DNA of 64,000 nucleotides, from positions 124,001-188,000 of the forward strand of contig CAOLHI010001840.1 of NCBI GenBank assembly GCA_948474755.1, read 5' to 3'. The stretch's first letter is position 1; every line of letters begins with the position of its first letter. Shown here piece by piece: positions 22,284 to 32,385 of the stretch. A program made the translations under genes and the position numbers. This stretch comes from Ctenosaura bakeri. Its lineage: Eukaryota; Chordata; Lepidosauria; Squamata; Iguanidae. Below the pieces are notes generated by a model, which saw only the letters and a program-made list of their open reading frames with translations, searched no databases and was not told the DNA's origin.

Positions 22284-22484
22284 GAGGCCCTCTCTGCACC
22301 ACACTGTGCTATTATTCCACTTTCAACATCCTGTGGAATTCTGGGTTTTGTAGTTTACTGAGGCCAAAGAGCTCCCTAGTTGAGAATTCCTAAATGCCCC
22401 TCCTTAAACTACAAACCCCAGGATTCCATAGGATGTTGAAAGTGGAATAATAGCACTATGACCGGGTAGTGTGGAAATGGGTTG
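22284..22484. mobile_element. Palindromic MITE upstream of the CR1 copy
   Basis: Left CTGCACCACACTGTGCTATT and right GTAGTGTGGAAATGGG are inverted. Internal TTCCACTTTCAACATCCTGT and ATAGGATGTTGAAAGTGGAA pair almost perfectly. It lies immediately before the CR1 copy. Confidence 0.8.
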
Positions 22485-22504
22485 AGAGAGGCAGGCCCCG
22501 CGGT

Positions 22505-22990
22505 CACTCTCCTTCCCAAGAAGGATATTGACAAGCTGGAGCAAGTCCAGAGGAGGGTGACCAAAATGGTGAAAGGCCTGGAAGCCATGAAGCCCAATGA
22601 GGATAGACTTACAGAGCTGGGTATGTTTAGTCTGCAGAAGAGAAGGCTAAGAGGGGACACGATAGCCATGTTTAAATATTTGAAGGGATGCCACGTAGAG
22701 GAAGGAGGGGGCTTGTTTTCTGCTGCTCCAGAAACCAGGACAAGGAGCAAAGGATTCAAGCTGCAGGAAAGGAGATTCCACCTGAACCTCAGGAAGAACT
22801 TCCTGACAGTCAGGGCTGTCCGGCAGTGGAATCTGCTGCCTCGGAGTGCAGTGGAGTCTCCTTCCTTGGAGGTTTTTAAGCGGAGGCTAGATGGCCATCT
22901 GTTGGGAGTGCTTTGAGGGTGTTCCTGCATGGCAGGGGGTTGGACTGGATGGCCCCTGGGGTCTCTTCCAACTCTACATTTCTATGATTC
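22505..22990 (+). mobile_element. CR1 LINE 3' end abutting the RNF157 CpG island
   Basis: The frame 22482-22916 carries the CR1 ORF2 C-terminus ([20 protein letters not shown], then [15 protein letters not shown] and [13 protein letters not shown]). The 3' UTR ends in ACATTTCTATGATTC, the CR1 terminus, at 22990. The C-terminal frame has no stop until its end, so this copy is younger or better kept than that at 18041. It is 5' truncated. Confidence 0.9.
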
Positions 22991-23818
22991 CCCTATAACT
23001 TTTCCCGCGTCTGCTTTCTGGAGCGAGGGAGAGTTGCTGCCTTCGCTGAAGAGCTTTCCGGCCCGCTCTCCTGGTGCCAAGGTGAACTTGGGCAGCAGGC
23101 GGTGAAACCTCGCCGCCGCCGCCGCCGCCTTCTTCGCGCCCACGCCGTGCCAGGCAGCCGCCGGGGCCGCGAGGGCACCGGGAGGAGAGCGGCAGTGCCG
23201 CCTCCGCGGGCACCCTTGCGCGCAGCCTTCCGCCCTCCATTGGCTGGGGACCGGGGCTCTGCCGCCCGGCGTCAAGGCGGCGCCCGGCTCCGCGCAAAGC
23301 CAGCGGCTGCAGGGAGGGAGCCGAGGAAATGCTGCTCCAGCCGCCGCCGTTGCTGCTGCTTGTGGAACCGACCGCAGCAGCAGCAGCCGGTCCAGAGCCG
23401 GAGGGGCAAACAACCCCTCAGCGTTTCTCCCGCCAGCCAGCCGCAGCGCTCCGTCAGAGCCTCCCATGAGCCCCGCCGCTCCCCGAAACGCTGCCCCTTC
23501 TTCCCCTGCTTGAGTTACTCCGCTCCGGCAAAGGACGAGGAGGCGGCGGAGGCGCTGGCGGGGGGATGGCTGCCGCGGCTCTCCCTGGCTCGGGGACAGC
23601 GGGCACGGCCACCCCGGGGAGGGCAGCAGCAGCAGCAGCAGGCGAGCCAATGCGGCAGCCTCGCCGCTGAGGGGGAGCGAGAGCGAGGGAGCCGCGCCGT
23701 TGCAGGAGGAGCGTGTGGCGGCGGCTGACGACCCGTGCCCGGCCCGCTGCCGCCGCCCCTCCTCCTCCTCCTCCCCCCTCCCCTCCCTCCCGGCTTCCCG
23801 GCATCTTCCTCTCCCCAG

Positions 23819-23821
23819 ATG
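23819..23821 (+). promoter_or_regulatory. Upstream out-of-frame ATG overlapping the RNF157 start
   Basis: An ATG lies 23 bases before the RNF157 start codon, in another frame. Its context is weak (C at -3, C at +4). Its reading frame passes over the true start without a stop in exon 1, so ribosomes that used it would miss the RNF157 start. It would matter only if the transcription start is upstream of 23819. Confidence 0.5.
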
Positions 23822-23841
23822 CCCTCTGCGGCGCGTGAAGC

Positions 23842-23929
23842 ATGGGCGCGCTCACCAGCAGGCAGAACGCCGGCGTGGAAGAGGTGGACATCCCGTCTAA
23901 TTCCATCTACAGATATCCTCCTAAATCCG
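23842..23929 (+). CDS. RNF157: RNF157 coding exon 1 (N-terminus of E3 ubiquitin ligase)
   Basis: RNF157 is a cytoplasmic RING-type E3 ubiquitin ligase related to MGRN1, best known from neurons. The exon reads 29 codons plus one base, starting MGALTSRQNAGVEEVDIPSN and ending in the YRYPPKS stretch. This matches the conserved RNF157 N-terminus; MGRN1 starts differently (MGSILSRR). The start is secure: A at -3 and G at +4 give a strong Kozak context, and an in-frame TGA lies at 23836-23838. The exon ends in one base of a Gly codon followed by a GTGAGG donor at 23930, so the intron is phase 1. Gly2 and Ser6 fit the MGxxxS/T N-myristoylation pattern, which suggests membrane attachment (inference). 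The RING domain and the rest of the protein lie outside the window. The exon sits inside a CpG island. Confidence 0.97.
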
Positions 23930-24300
23930 GTGAGGCTTAAGGGAGAGGCGGCGGCGGCGGAGGGGCGGGAGCGGGGGCGTGTGGGAGGCAGTGTGACCAT
24001 CGGCTGGCTGGAGTCCCTCTGAACTCCGAGAGCCGGAGCCAAAACCTTCGCCGCCGCTTCGAAATTTCTGCTTCTTGCGCCCTCGGGCTGGGTGGAAAGC
24101 GGCGGCGGCGGGCGCGGTTTTCTTCTGCCGCCGCCGCTCTTTTCCTCTCATCCGCCTCCGCTTCCCTCCTGACCCCGTTTTCCCGGTTCCTTGCGGAGGG
24201 ATGCCGGCTAGCCGATGAGCTCTCGGCGCGTTGAGGCGAGGAGAGAAGGGCGAACCCCTCTGGGCAAGGGCGCCCCAGGAACGCGGCCCTCGGTCCTCTT

Positions 24301-26470
24301 TTGAAGGGGTTACGGTGGCATCTGTAGGGGGATCGCGACTCTCCTGACATCATGCTCGTCGGTAAAGACCCCTTTGCTTTCAGAGGCTCTCCGCCCCTCT
24401 CCCCTGTTTTTGGCAGGGAGAGCCCTCGTGTGTTCCCTGGGAGCTCCCTTCTAGCTCCTTCTGCCACCCTTCTTACTTCAAGTGAAACTCCCACGGTGGT
24501 CTTGGATTTGTGCAGATATAGAGAACTTCCTCTAGAAATTCGCGGCGTCTTGTGCCTCTCGTGTCAGTGCTTTGCAATATTTCGCTTTGGGTTTTTTCCG
24601 GGCGCCTGCTTGCACCCTCTTGCTCCTGTCTTAATTTGCAGCTTTAAAATAGCCTGTCCAGTCTGCGGTGCAATGCTGCTCCCCCATCCCCAGTGAGGGC
24701 TGCTAGGGAAGGGGAAAGACTGGGTCGTGGAAGCAACAAATGCTGCGTGGAGGCGGGAGAGTAATGTATATCGTTTAAAAAAGATCCAGCAACAGCCCTG
24801 TCTCCATCTTAGAGGCATGTGTGTACAGTAGTACAGGTTCTCTGTCAGCTTTTTTGATTCCATCTCTGTTCCTTTTCTGTTAGGGAAGCTAGCCAACAGG
24901 GCATATTAAGAGATGCAGGTTAAAATGGGGTTTACAAATGGTAACGTGCATGCTGTGTGTTGTTGGGCTGTGATCTTTTTATTAACCCTTTATCCTGCAC
25001 CTTTAGCAGGAGCCAGGCATGCAAGGCAGGTGGAGCTTCCTCCAGCCACTTAATTTCCTTGCCTGGCAAAGCATCTCCAACTCAGTTTTCATCAGGCTGC
25101 TGAAAGGGGTAGAGAAGCCAGGCACCTAGGAATACTGAAGAAGAAAGTCGGGCTGGTGCTGTTAGCCATGGAGGGAGTTGGAAAACCAGCAACTGTGAAT
25201 ATTCTCTTCCTCAGTCTTCCCTAACCTAGATAGGTTGGATTATAGCTGCCATCACCCCCATGCATTAGCTGGGAGTTGTAGCTCAAAGTGGCTAGAAGTC
25301 ATCAAATGGACAGCGGCTGCTCTTCATTACCTTCCTTTGCTGAGGTTAATAGATGCACAGAAGCAGGGCCTGTAAGAGCAGTGACAACGCTGCACTTGGC
25401 GTGCTGGTCTTAATTTGTAACACTCACCCCGCTGATTAGTGTCACTCCCTATCCAATTTGCTAACAGCACTATGGTGACAATCTTGTCTTCTGCACACTT
25501 ACTTGGAAATAATGTCTGACAGAATTCTGGGACTTAATTATGAGTAAAATGTGCTTATAGGATAGTGCTGTGTATTTGATGTCCTTTGTATGATTACTTG
25601 GGAGTAACTCCAGTTCCACCAATAGAACCTGCTTTTCAGTAAACACATTTTATAATGGAGGGGGTCAGAAAATGAACAACCTGGATTTTTTTTTTTTTTT
25701 GAAATCCTCTGTTTATGAAGGGCTATTAAGCTATTTTCACTGTTTCAGTTCTAAAGAGTTATTTTAGAATTTGTGGAAGGGAAGTGTGCTTTTTTCTACC
25801 ATTGAGGTAGTAGGTAAAGCTATGTTTCTATTAATTATTTTAATCACATGTTTTGAACACCTAATTCCCACTGGGGTAGTGTAATTCAAAACAAATGGGT
25901 TTTGTGGTTTGAGAAGCTCAAAATGGTATATAATCCATTTGTTTCTGTTATCCAGACAAAATCCTTTAAAATCAAAGCATGATTTCTTCTCTGAAATACT
26001 CTCTTTTCTGCTAAGCGACACACTGCTGGAAAACAGCGATGACTGGGGATTATGTGTGTGCCAGTGCAGGATGGTGCTGGGAAGGTGTACTGGCAACCAC
26101 ACAGGCCTAACAGGTAGCCAGCCTCTGTGCTCTTCATGGCTACTTTAAGCTCACATTCCCTCAGTTTGTAGAGAGTCTTCACTTTAAATGTCTGGGTAAC
26201 AACAACAAATACTTAATGGCCCTAGAATTCTTTTTCATTTTAATTTTGCCTTTGTCATTCTACTTGGCATCCTGGAATATGATGTAAGTTATATGAAACT
26301 TTGAAAAACATGGAATTTTGGCTCTAATAAACATTTCCCCTGGCGCTGCTGCAGACATATGGTTAGCTTATCACTCAGAAATCATACCTACTGTGTTTGT
26401 TGGGGGTCTTACTCCCAGATATACTTGCCCAGGATTTGATGGCTCAATTAATATTCATTTCTGTAATTGT
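24301..26470. other. Start of intron 1, mostly unique
   Basis: GC content falls back after about 24700. A MITE scrap with GCTGGGAGTTGTAGC is at about 25197-25310 and a poly-T run is at 25687-25701. No further exon is seen. Confidence 0.4.
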
Positions 26471-26475
26471 TTCTT

Positions 26476-26694
26476 AGAGCTCTTTCACACTACACAACTA
26501 TAGCACTCTGATTCCACTTCAATTACTATGACAATGTTCTGTGGAATTCTGGGATTTGCAGCATAGGGAGAGACATTTAGAAATTTTAGCTGTGAAGTTC
26601 CAGTGCCTGCAAATCCCAGAATTTCTTAGAATGGACCCATGGCAATTAAAGTGGAGTCATTGTGCTATAACTATGTGGTGTGAAAGGGCCCTTA
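26476..26694. mobile_element. Palindromic MITE, second family
   Basis: The ends CTCTTTCACACTACACAACT and its complement ending GTGGTGTGAAAGGGCC are inverted. Inner TATAGCACTCTGATTCCACT pairs with AGTGGAGTCATTGTGCTATA. Related to the copy at 54837. Confidence 0.85.
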
Positions 26695-28089
26695 GTTCCA
26701 TTCTGTCTTTTGGTTACAACATAACAGCTGTTTTCTTATGTATATTTGCTGAGGAATAAGTGGGACTGAACATAGTGAGAAAGATTATTAAATAAGCGTG
26801 CATAGAATACAAGGTTGAGTGGCTACAGTTTTGTGCCTGTTTACTGACAATGAGGGCATGCAGCAGTTATCCTGATTAAGGTTCCAAGTGTCATTACACT
26901 GCTAACGATTACTTGATAATATCTCAGTTTACTATTTAAAGGTTTGCTCAAGGTAAGATTTGTGAGGACCAGTTTTTTTTTTTTTAGCATCACTTTGGAA
27001 TTCCTTTGGCTTTCAAAAAGTTACATAAATACCTGATGTAGAATCTCAGCCTAAATCTTTTAAATATAACTCATACAAACCAAATTTCTCTTGATATTTG
27101 ACAATTATTTATAAGGCACAGAATATTTTTAATGGTGGTTGATAAATTTTGCCAATCTGTTAGGAACTTCAGGTAAAAGGAAGAAAGAGTCCTTAATGAG
27201 ATCTCTGTTTCCCCAAATTGCTTACTAAATTACCAGCAAGGATGTTTTCAGAGTTCATTGCTAACATAAACTCGGTTTTTGTATTGAAAGTACATGCCTA
27301 GTTTTTCCAGCAGACAAAACAGCTGGAATTGGTTTGCTGACATCTGCTAGGCTCTTGGCATTTAGCAATGTCCCTTCTTTCAATTTGTATAAAAGGTGGT
27401 TTGTGTTTTTGTCTGAGAGATTTCTAATTTTAAACAGATTGTGGTTGCCTTTCTTTCTTTTTTTTTTAACAAAAGCAACAACATCTTTCTTTGGTCACAC
27501 ACTATAATGATGTCTCACTATTATTTGGAGTTACACAGTCTCCTCAGAGGAGGGCATGTTGGTAACCGGCCTCTCTTTGGGCTACTGATCTCTTTAATTG
27601 CCCTTGCCCTTTTTTCTTTTTCACCTTCTTGTTTTATGATACCTTTTCGACAGGAGCTGCTGACTAAAAAGGAAGAAGCATTGGTGTGTGGCAGCCTTCC
27701 TCAGACAAGGACAGGTTGACAATGCTGGGACCTGAGCTTGGGCAAGTTACTTTTTAGACTGCAGGCCACAAAATCCCTCAGCCAGCGCAGCCAGTGGGCA
27801 TACTGGCTGTGGGATTTTTGAAGCTGTACTCCAAAGATATTCCAAAGTTTGGCTGAGGGCCAGGGACTGTGCAAGCGCATACTCACACATTTCAAAGAGA
27901 TCTCTTGAGACTAAGGGATTGCAGGGGAGGGTTGAAAGCTTCTCCCGTCCCACAGCCAATCCAGAAAACAGCATTCTTTTTTCCAGGAGAAATGGGCCTC
28001 CTATTGATTTTGGGTGCCACACAGACTGTCCCAAGGATCCTAGAGTTAGAGATAGTCTGCTCTTGTATTAGATGTTATATGAAAATATA
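26695..28089. other. Intron 1 DNA, nothing recognised
   Basis: Poly-T runs at about 26979-26990 and 27459-27468. No repeat family or exon was recognised. Confidence 0.4.
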
Positions 28090-28335
28090 GGGGTAATGCA
28101 GTTCCTGTTCAGGACAAAAATATCCCAAAGGCACCAGAAACTGTCTGATCTTGGAAGCCAAGCAGGATCTGGCTTGGTTAGGACTTGGATTAAAGACTGC
28201 TAAAGAGTACCAGGGGCTACAGACTGTATTTAGAGGAGGGAAATGGCAAACACCCCTGAGTATTCCTTGCCTAAGAAAAACCTATGAAGTTTTTACCGTT
28301 ATCTGGTAGTTTGACAAAGTGTTTAGCGCATAGGT
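28090..28335 (+). mobile_element. 5S rRNA-derived SINE
   Basis: The stretch 28135-28215 reads CTGTCTGATCTTGGAAGCCA, then AAGCAGGATCTGGCTTGGTT and AGGACTTGGATTAAAGAC, which aligns along vertebrate 5S rRNA including the internal control region (A box, intermediate element and C box). It continues GGGAAATGGCAAACACCCCT, then a body and CCTATGAAG-type tail like that of tRNA-derived SINEs. It is therefore a SINE3-class element, not a 5S gene. The 5' start is diverged. Confidence 0.8.
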
Positions 28336-28702
28336 GAGCTACCTGAATACAAAGTATTACCCACAAATGCATAGAAAGGTGGCCCAAAGACTTCTTTCAA
28401 GAACCTGCTAGGGATGATTGGAAGCAGAAAAGTGGAAGGAAGGGGTCCTTAACCTTCTCCTTGCATCCAGGCATTGGTTTCTAGGCAATGTGGTCTTTCT
28501 CAGTGGAGAGGGCCTCATCTTCTCCTTCCAGCTGATCCCATTTTTTGAAAGATCCAGAAATGGTTTTTCCTATTTTCATTTCACCCTACTGGGCTGTCAG
28601 ACTTGAGTTTGTAGATTATATTCTCTACGTTACTTATTACATGGCTAGTAGCATTTCTTTGTGTGGGAGACCAGTGTCTTGTGGTGAAGTAGTACATTGC
28701 AT

Positions 28703-28779
28703 GGGTAGAGGATCAGAAAGGAAGAAAAGGTAGCAGTATTGGGTAGAGGATCAGAAAGGAAGAAAAGTAGCAATTAAGT
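28703..28779. repeat. 38-bp tandem duplication
   Basis: GGGTAGAGGATCAGAAAGGA starts at 28703 and again at 28741, and the copies are almost identical over 36 bases. The second copy then diverges at AAGTAGCAATTAAG. Confidence 0.9.
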
Positions 28780-29107
28780 AGCAGTATTTGCCAGGGAGTC
28801 AAGCAGGATGCCAGCAGACTAAGGAGGAGTTTTATGTCTATGTATCTGTGTGGTGGCCCTGGGGCTATAGCTGTGAGGTGTCTGCAGCCTTTTTGTGTCT
28901 CACTTCCAGAGTGCTGGTAAGTCAGTGGCCCAATGCTTGTTGCAGTTGTAGTTGTTTTTCTGTATGAGCCCAACAGTGTTTTTCCTTCTAGAATATTGAC
29001 TGCAGTATTGTGAGTGTATCTATTCTGCACAGGTGGAGCAGTTTGATTCTAGTTTAACATTCATGCCTCAAGAGTATGGAATGCTGGGATTTGAAGCTTA
29101 GTGAGAA

Positions 29108-29640
29108 TATTTATTTATTTATGGCATTTATAGCATTTTTTAAATTGCCTCTTGATCCACCAGGGACTTTGAGGCAATGCACAATGGGTAAAAACACTTT
29201 TAAAACATTATATAAATAACTAAAGACCAATTAAAACATCTAGTTGCCAAAACACCAATTAAAACTTCTCTTTAAAAATGGCCGTAAAAGCAGACAAATA
29301 GTTTAGAAAACAGCCACATCAAACACTGTTAATGTTAAGATCCCAAGGCTAAATGAAATAGCATGGTGTTCACTGCTCACTGGAAACTCAGAATGGATGG
29401 AGCCAGCCTGCCTCCCTGTGGGGGGAATTTCACTGATAGGGAGGGTGCTCCAGAGAAAGCCCTGCTATGTGTACCCGCTAACCTGGCCTCACAAGGTGGT
29501 GGGAGATATAACCAGACCTCTACTGAGAAGCTTAGATTTCAGGCAGGCTCATATAGGAGGATGCAGTCTTGCAGATATCCTGGCCCCAAGATTTGGAATT
29601 CTTTACTGGAAAGCTTTGGTGCCCTTCCCAAAATATAGTA
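29108..29640 (-). mobile_element. L2-like LINE fragment, antisense (tentative)
   Basis: The left edge TATTTATTTATTTATGGCAT is the complement of an L2-like 3' tail. Downstream (29388-29640) the stretch CAGCCTGCCTCCCTGTGGGG resembles a part of a LINE. I am unsure that both parts belong to one element. Confidence 0.4.
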
Positions 29641-29675
29641 CTTCAACAACTCCCTATCAGAGAATTCTAAATTGT

Positions 29676-29937
29676 TGTTGTTGTATACTTTCAAGTCATT
29701 TCTGGTTTATGTCAACTCTAAAGTGAACTTATCACAAGGGCCGTTTCTGCACTTGACTGTTATAGTGCTATTATTCCACTTTCAACATCCTATGGAATCC
29801 TGGGGTTTGCAGTTTAGGGAGGGGCCTGAGTCCTCTGAGACTGAGACAGTGTGACTTGCCCAGGGACACCAGGTGGGTTTTCATGACAGAGTGGGGATTC
29901 AGAGTCATAGTCCAACACTCAAACCATTGTATAACAC
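29676..29937 (-). mobile_element. Sauria-type SINE, antisense, with half a MITE inside
   Basis: TTGTTGTTGTATACTTTCAA at the left edge and the complement of the tRNA-like head (AGTCCAACACTCAAACCATT) at the right define the SINE. Between about 29740 and 29828 the middle of the SINE is replaced by a half-copy of the MITE (GTTATAGTGCTATTATTCCA). The SINE body missing there suggests insertion with deletion or a later deletion across the MITE. Confidence 0.75.
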
Positions 29938-29942
29938 TGTCT

Positions 29943-30060
29943 TGGAATTCTAAAATACTCCCCTCTGAACTACACATCCCAGAATTCCATTGGACTGAGC
30001 TGTGATAGTTGAAGTGGAGTCAAAGTGCTGTAACAGCATAGTGTAGACACGTTCTAAGAC
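29943..30060. mobile_element. MITE half-copy
   Basis: It holds one half of the second MITE family: GAACTACACATCCCAGAATT then GTTGAAGTGGAGTCAAAGTG and a right end GCATAGTGTAGACACGTTC. Confidence 0.6.
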
Positions 30061-30174
30061 ATTGTTCTTCTCACCTGTGCTAGTGGTGGGTCTTCCTCAA
30101 GTGGCAGACTTTTAGATCTGTGGTTCAAAAGTGTGGGGTATCTGTGTTTCCAAATGGATTTATAAATTCCAAAG

Positions 30175-30262
30175 GTGCAAGTTAGTATGGCCAAGGGTAA
30201 GGGATTCTGAGAACTGATGTTCCACAACATCTGGAGTTTCCATGGTTGTGAACCATGGCTTT
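30175..30262. mobile_element. MITE half-copy
   Basis: GATGTTCCACAACATCTGGA and AGGGATTCTGAGAACTG mark one half of the family seen at 8055. Confidence 0.4.
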
Positions 30263-30639
30263 AAATTTAGGCATTGTTCTGGTAGAACAGATTCTTATTA
30301 CTTCTAGGTGACCAAAATGATGTCTTAGGGACATTTTGTTTTTACCTAAAATACTGATAGAAACTGTTTGTTGGCTCTAAGGCCATCAAGGTGGAGTACC
30401 AAACACATATCATAGAAGAACTTTGAACAGAATATAAATTGACAGTGACAGTGAATAGGAACATGTTTACTGCCCTCTAGAAACTGGCCAGTGAAAAGGC
30501 TGATCTATTTTTCCATTGGAATTCCATAGACAGAGTGCTATCAAATAAAAGGCTCCATTCCATGTTCCTTTTTCAGTGGTAGGATGTGCAATAGGCCCTT
30601 GACTGAAGACTGTGAGATAAGGACAAGTTCATATATGGG

Positions 30640-31185
30640 CAGGATGGGGCTTTGTTTTGGATATGCTGGCCCCAAACCATTTAGGACTTTGTAGGCAACA
30701 ACCAGCATGTGGTTCTTACAGTGTATGAAGACTTGAGTTGTTAATCTTTATCCTTTAGAAGTTGCTTGCTGTGATCCAGAATGCTGTCTGTAACCCTCCT
30801 TATAGTTTCTGGGCTCTAAATCCTGTTACTGTTGAAGCATCTGAAATTACCATAAATGGATTGGATATGGGTGTCTAGAGGGGTTAGCCTAATGCTGAAG
30901 TGTTACCTTGGAGACTAAAGTAGGAGCATGTGATGGAGCAGACATGTTAGAGGGCATGGGATGTGAGGGTGAGGGCTACACTGAGATAGATGGTAACCCT
31001 AATCAGACAACAATGTTACCCTTGGGGTGCACATATGCTTGGTTTTTTATTAACTCCTTGATTTATAGGTCTGGGGAAATATAAGTGATTTGGGTAAATC
31101 TCATTCCATTTTGCTGACCCTTGAAGCTGTAAGCTGCCCTGGGCCTTCAGGATAGGACTGGCTATAAATCAAAATAAATATGATG
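30640..31185 (+). mobile_element. LINE 3' tail (L2-like), degraded
   Basis: The 3' end GAAGCTGTAAGCTGCCCTGG then GGACTGGCTATAAATCAAAA and AATAAATATG is the L2-like terminus. The upstream part (GGCCCCAAACCATTTAGGAC) is a piece common in squamate LINEs. Reading frames are destroyed. Confidence 0.5.
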
Positions 31186-31859
31186 GGATTATTAAAGTGT
31201 TGGCGAACGAGGTGGGCGTCCTGCTTATGGCTCACTTACTCTGTTGGTCCTTAGTTACATTAACATGGTTCTCTGTGCTAGACAACTTGCTTTATGTCAT
31301 TTATGGCTGTCTTCAGGGGAAAAGGCCTCTGTCTGGAACACACCTATTGTTTGCATCTATGAATTTTTTTTTAAAAAATGAAGCCTGTTAATGATGCATT
31401 ACTGCTCCTGAGTACCAGCACTTTGGTGACCAGTTCTGAATTTAGTTATAAGTGAAAATGAATTAATCCTAGGGCAGGGATAATAAAAGTGTGGCCTCTG
31501 GACTGCATGTCTTCCTCAAATCTTCTTGTGGCCCTTGGTATCCCCTGCTCCCCAGAATAGCCTTGCAAGCCTCCAAACTCCATTTTAAAAAATAGATTGT
31601 GTTTTAGCACCAAGTTTACTATGACAGGGTCAAAGCTACAGCAAAATACAGCACTTTGACAGCCTTTACCTTCTCAGAATCCCAGACCCTGGGACAGGGG
31701 AGGGAGAAAGTCTGAAAATGAAAGGAGGAGTGATATCATATCTTTTCTAGTATTTGTATGGCACAGCAGTACAGCATAGCCTGTCGGTGGAACTGGATAG
31801 TGAAAAATAGCTGTCACCCTGAAGTAATTGCTTTCCTTGCCTTAGGACCTCAGATTATG

Positions 31860-32073
31860 AATGGCCTTGTTGGACTATGACCCTGCAGACCAAGGTTTGA
31901 TTTCCTGCTCGGCCATGGAAACCTACTAGGTGACCTTGTGCAAGTTACACTCTCTCAGCCTCAGAGAACAGCTCTGGCAGCTCTCTTTAGAGCATATATT
32001 ACCAAGAAAACCCCGTGATAGATGTATCTTAGGTAAATCACAAATGACTTGAAAGGCACACCACAGCAACAAA
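31860..32073 (+). mobile_element. Sauria-type SINE, with an extra tail copy
   Basis: The head GTTGGACTATGACCCTGCAG, the body CTCGGCCATGGAAACCTACT and the tail CTTGAAAGGCACACCACAGC are clear. A second SINE tail piece follows at 32077-32155 (CTTGCCAAGAAAACCATATG), so either two SINEs landed in tandem or the end was duplicated. Confidence 0.8.
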
Positions 32074-32168
32074 TCCCCTCAAAGATATCTTGCCAAGAAA
32101 ACCATATGATAGGTTTGCCTTAGGGTTGCCATAATTGAGAAAGAACAACAACTTAATTAAAAAGAGAT

Positions 32169-32195
32169 TGATGAATGAATGAATGAATGAATGAT
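32169..32195. repeat. (GAAT)n microsatellite
   Basis: About six copies of the ATGA/GAAT unit. Confidence 0.9.
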
Positions 32196-32261
32196 GGGGG
32201 AAAGTTCCGATAATGCAAGTGTTTGGAGTAATGCTAAGTGACCTCCTAAACATAAGCTTAG

Positions 32262-32385
32262 GGCAGGGTTGGAAATCATGTAGCCCTCCCGATGTTGTTG
32301 CACTGCCCCTCTCATGATCCCACATCATGGGCTGTGGTGGCTGCAGCAGTCCAACAGCATCTAGAGGGCAACCCCTTGGCTCCCC
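32262..32385. mobile_element. Palindromic MITE
   Basis: AATCATGTAGCCCTCCCGAT at the left and AACAGCATCTAGAGGGCAAC at the right, with a CATCATGGGCTG centre, fit the family described at 8055. Confidence 0.5.

Larger units (their letters stand above)
22991..24300 (+). promoter_or_regulatory. RNF157: CpG island promoter and 5' UTR of RNF157
   Basis: Base composition changes sharply here from AT-rich repeats to GC-rich, CpG-dense DNA, spanning upstream sequence, 5' UTR, exon 1 and the start of intron 1. There is no TATA box near the start codon. An inverted CCAAT box lies at 23239-23243, a direct CCAAT at 23647-23651, and a GC box (GGGGCGGG) at 23962-23969. Triplet repeats are frequent: CCG at 23111-23129, CAG at 23374-23387 and (CAG)6 at 23623-23641. 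This is the expected form of a TATA-less housekeeping or neuronal promoter. The transcription start cannot be placed from sequence alone. Long open frames on both strands here come from the lack of AT-rich stop codons. Confidence 0.85.

Noticed and set aside
1..22990. An upstream neighbour gene such as UBALD2, next to RNF157 in mammals.
   Set aside because: No CpG island or matching coding sequence is visible in the 23 kb upstream.
22982..23728. Long open frames on both strands in the CpG island (208 aa on +, 222 aa on -).
   Set aside because: They are rich in Arg, Ala, Pro and Gly and overlap each other. GC-rich DNA lacks stop codons, which explains their length; they lie in the RNF157 5' UTR and promoter.
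28135..28215. A 5S rRNA gene.
   Set aside because: The start of 5S rRNA is diverged, there are many substitutions, and the sequence continues into a SINE body.
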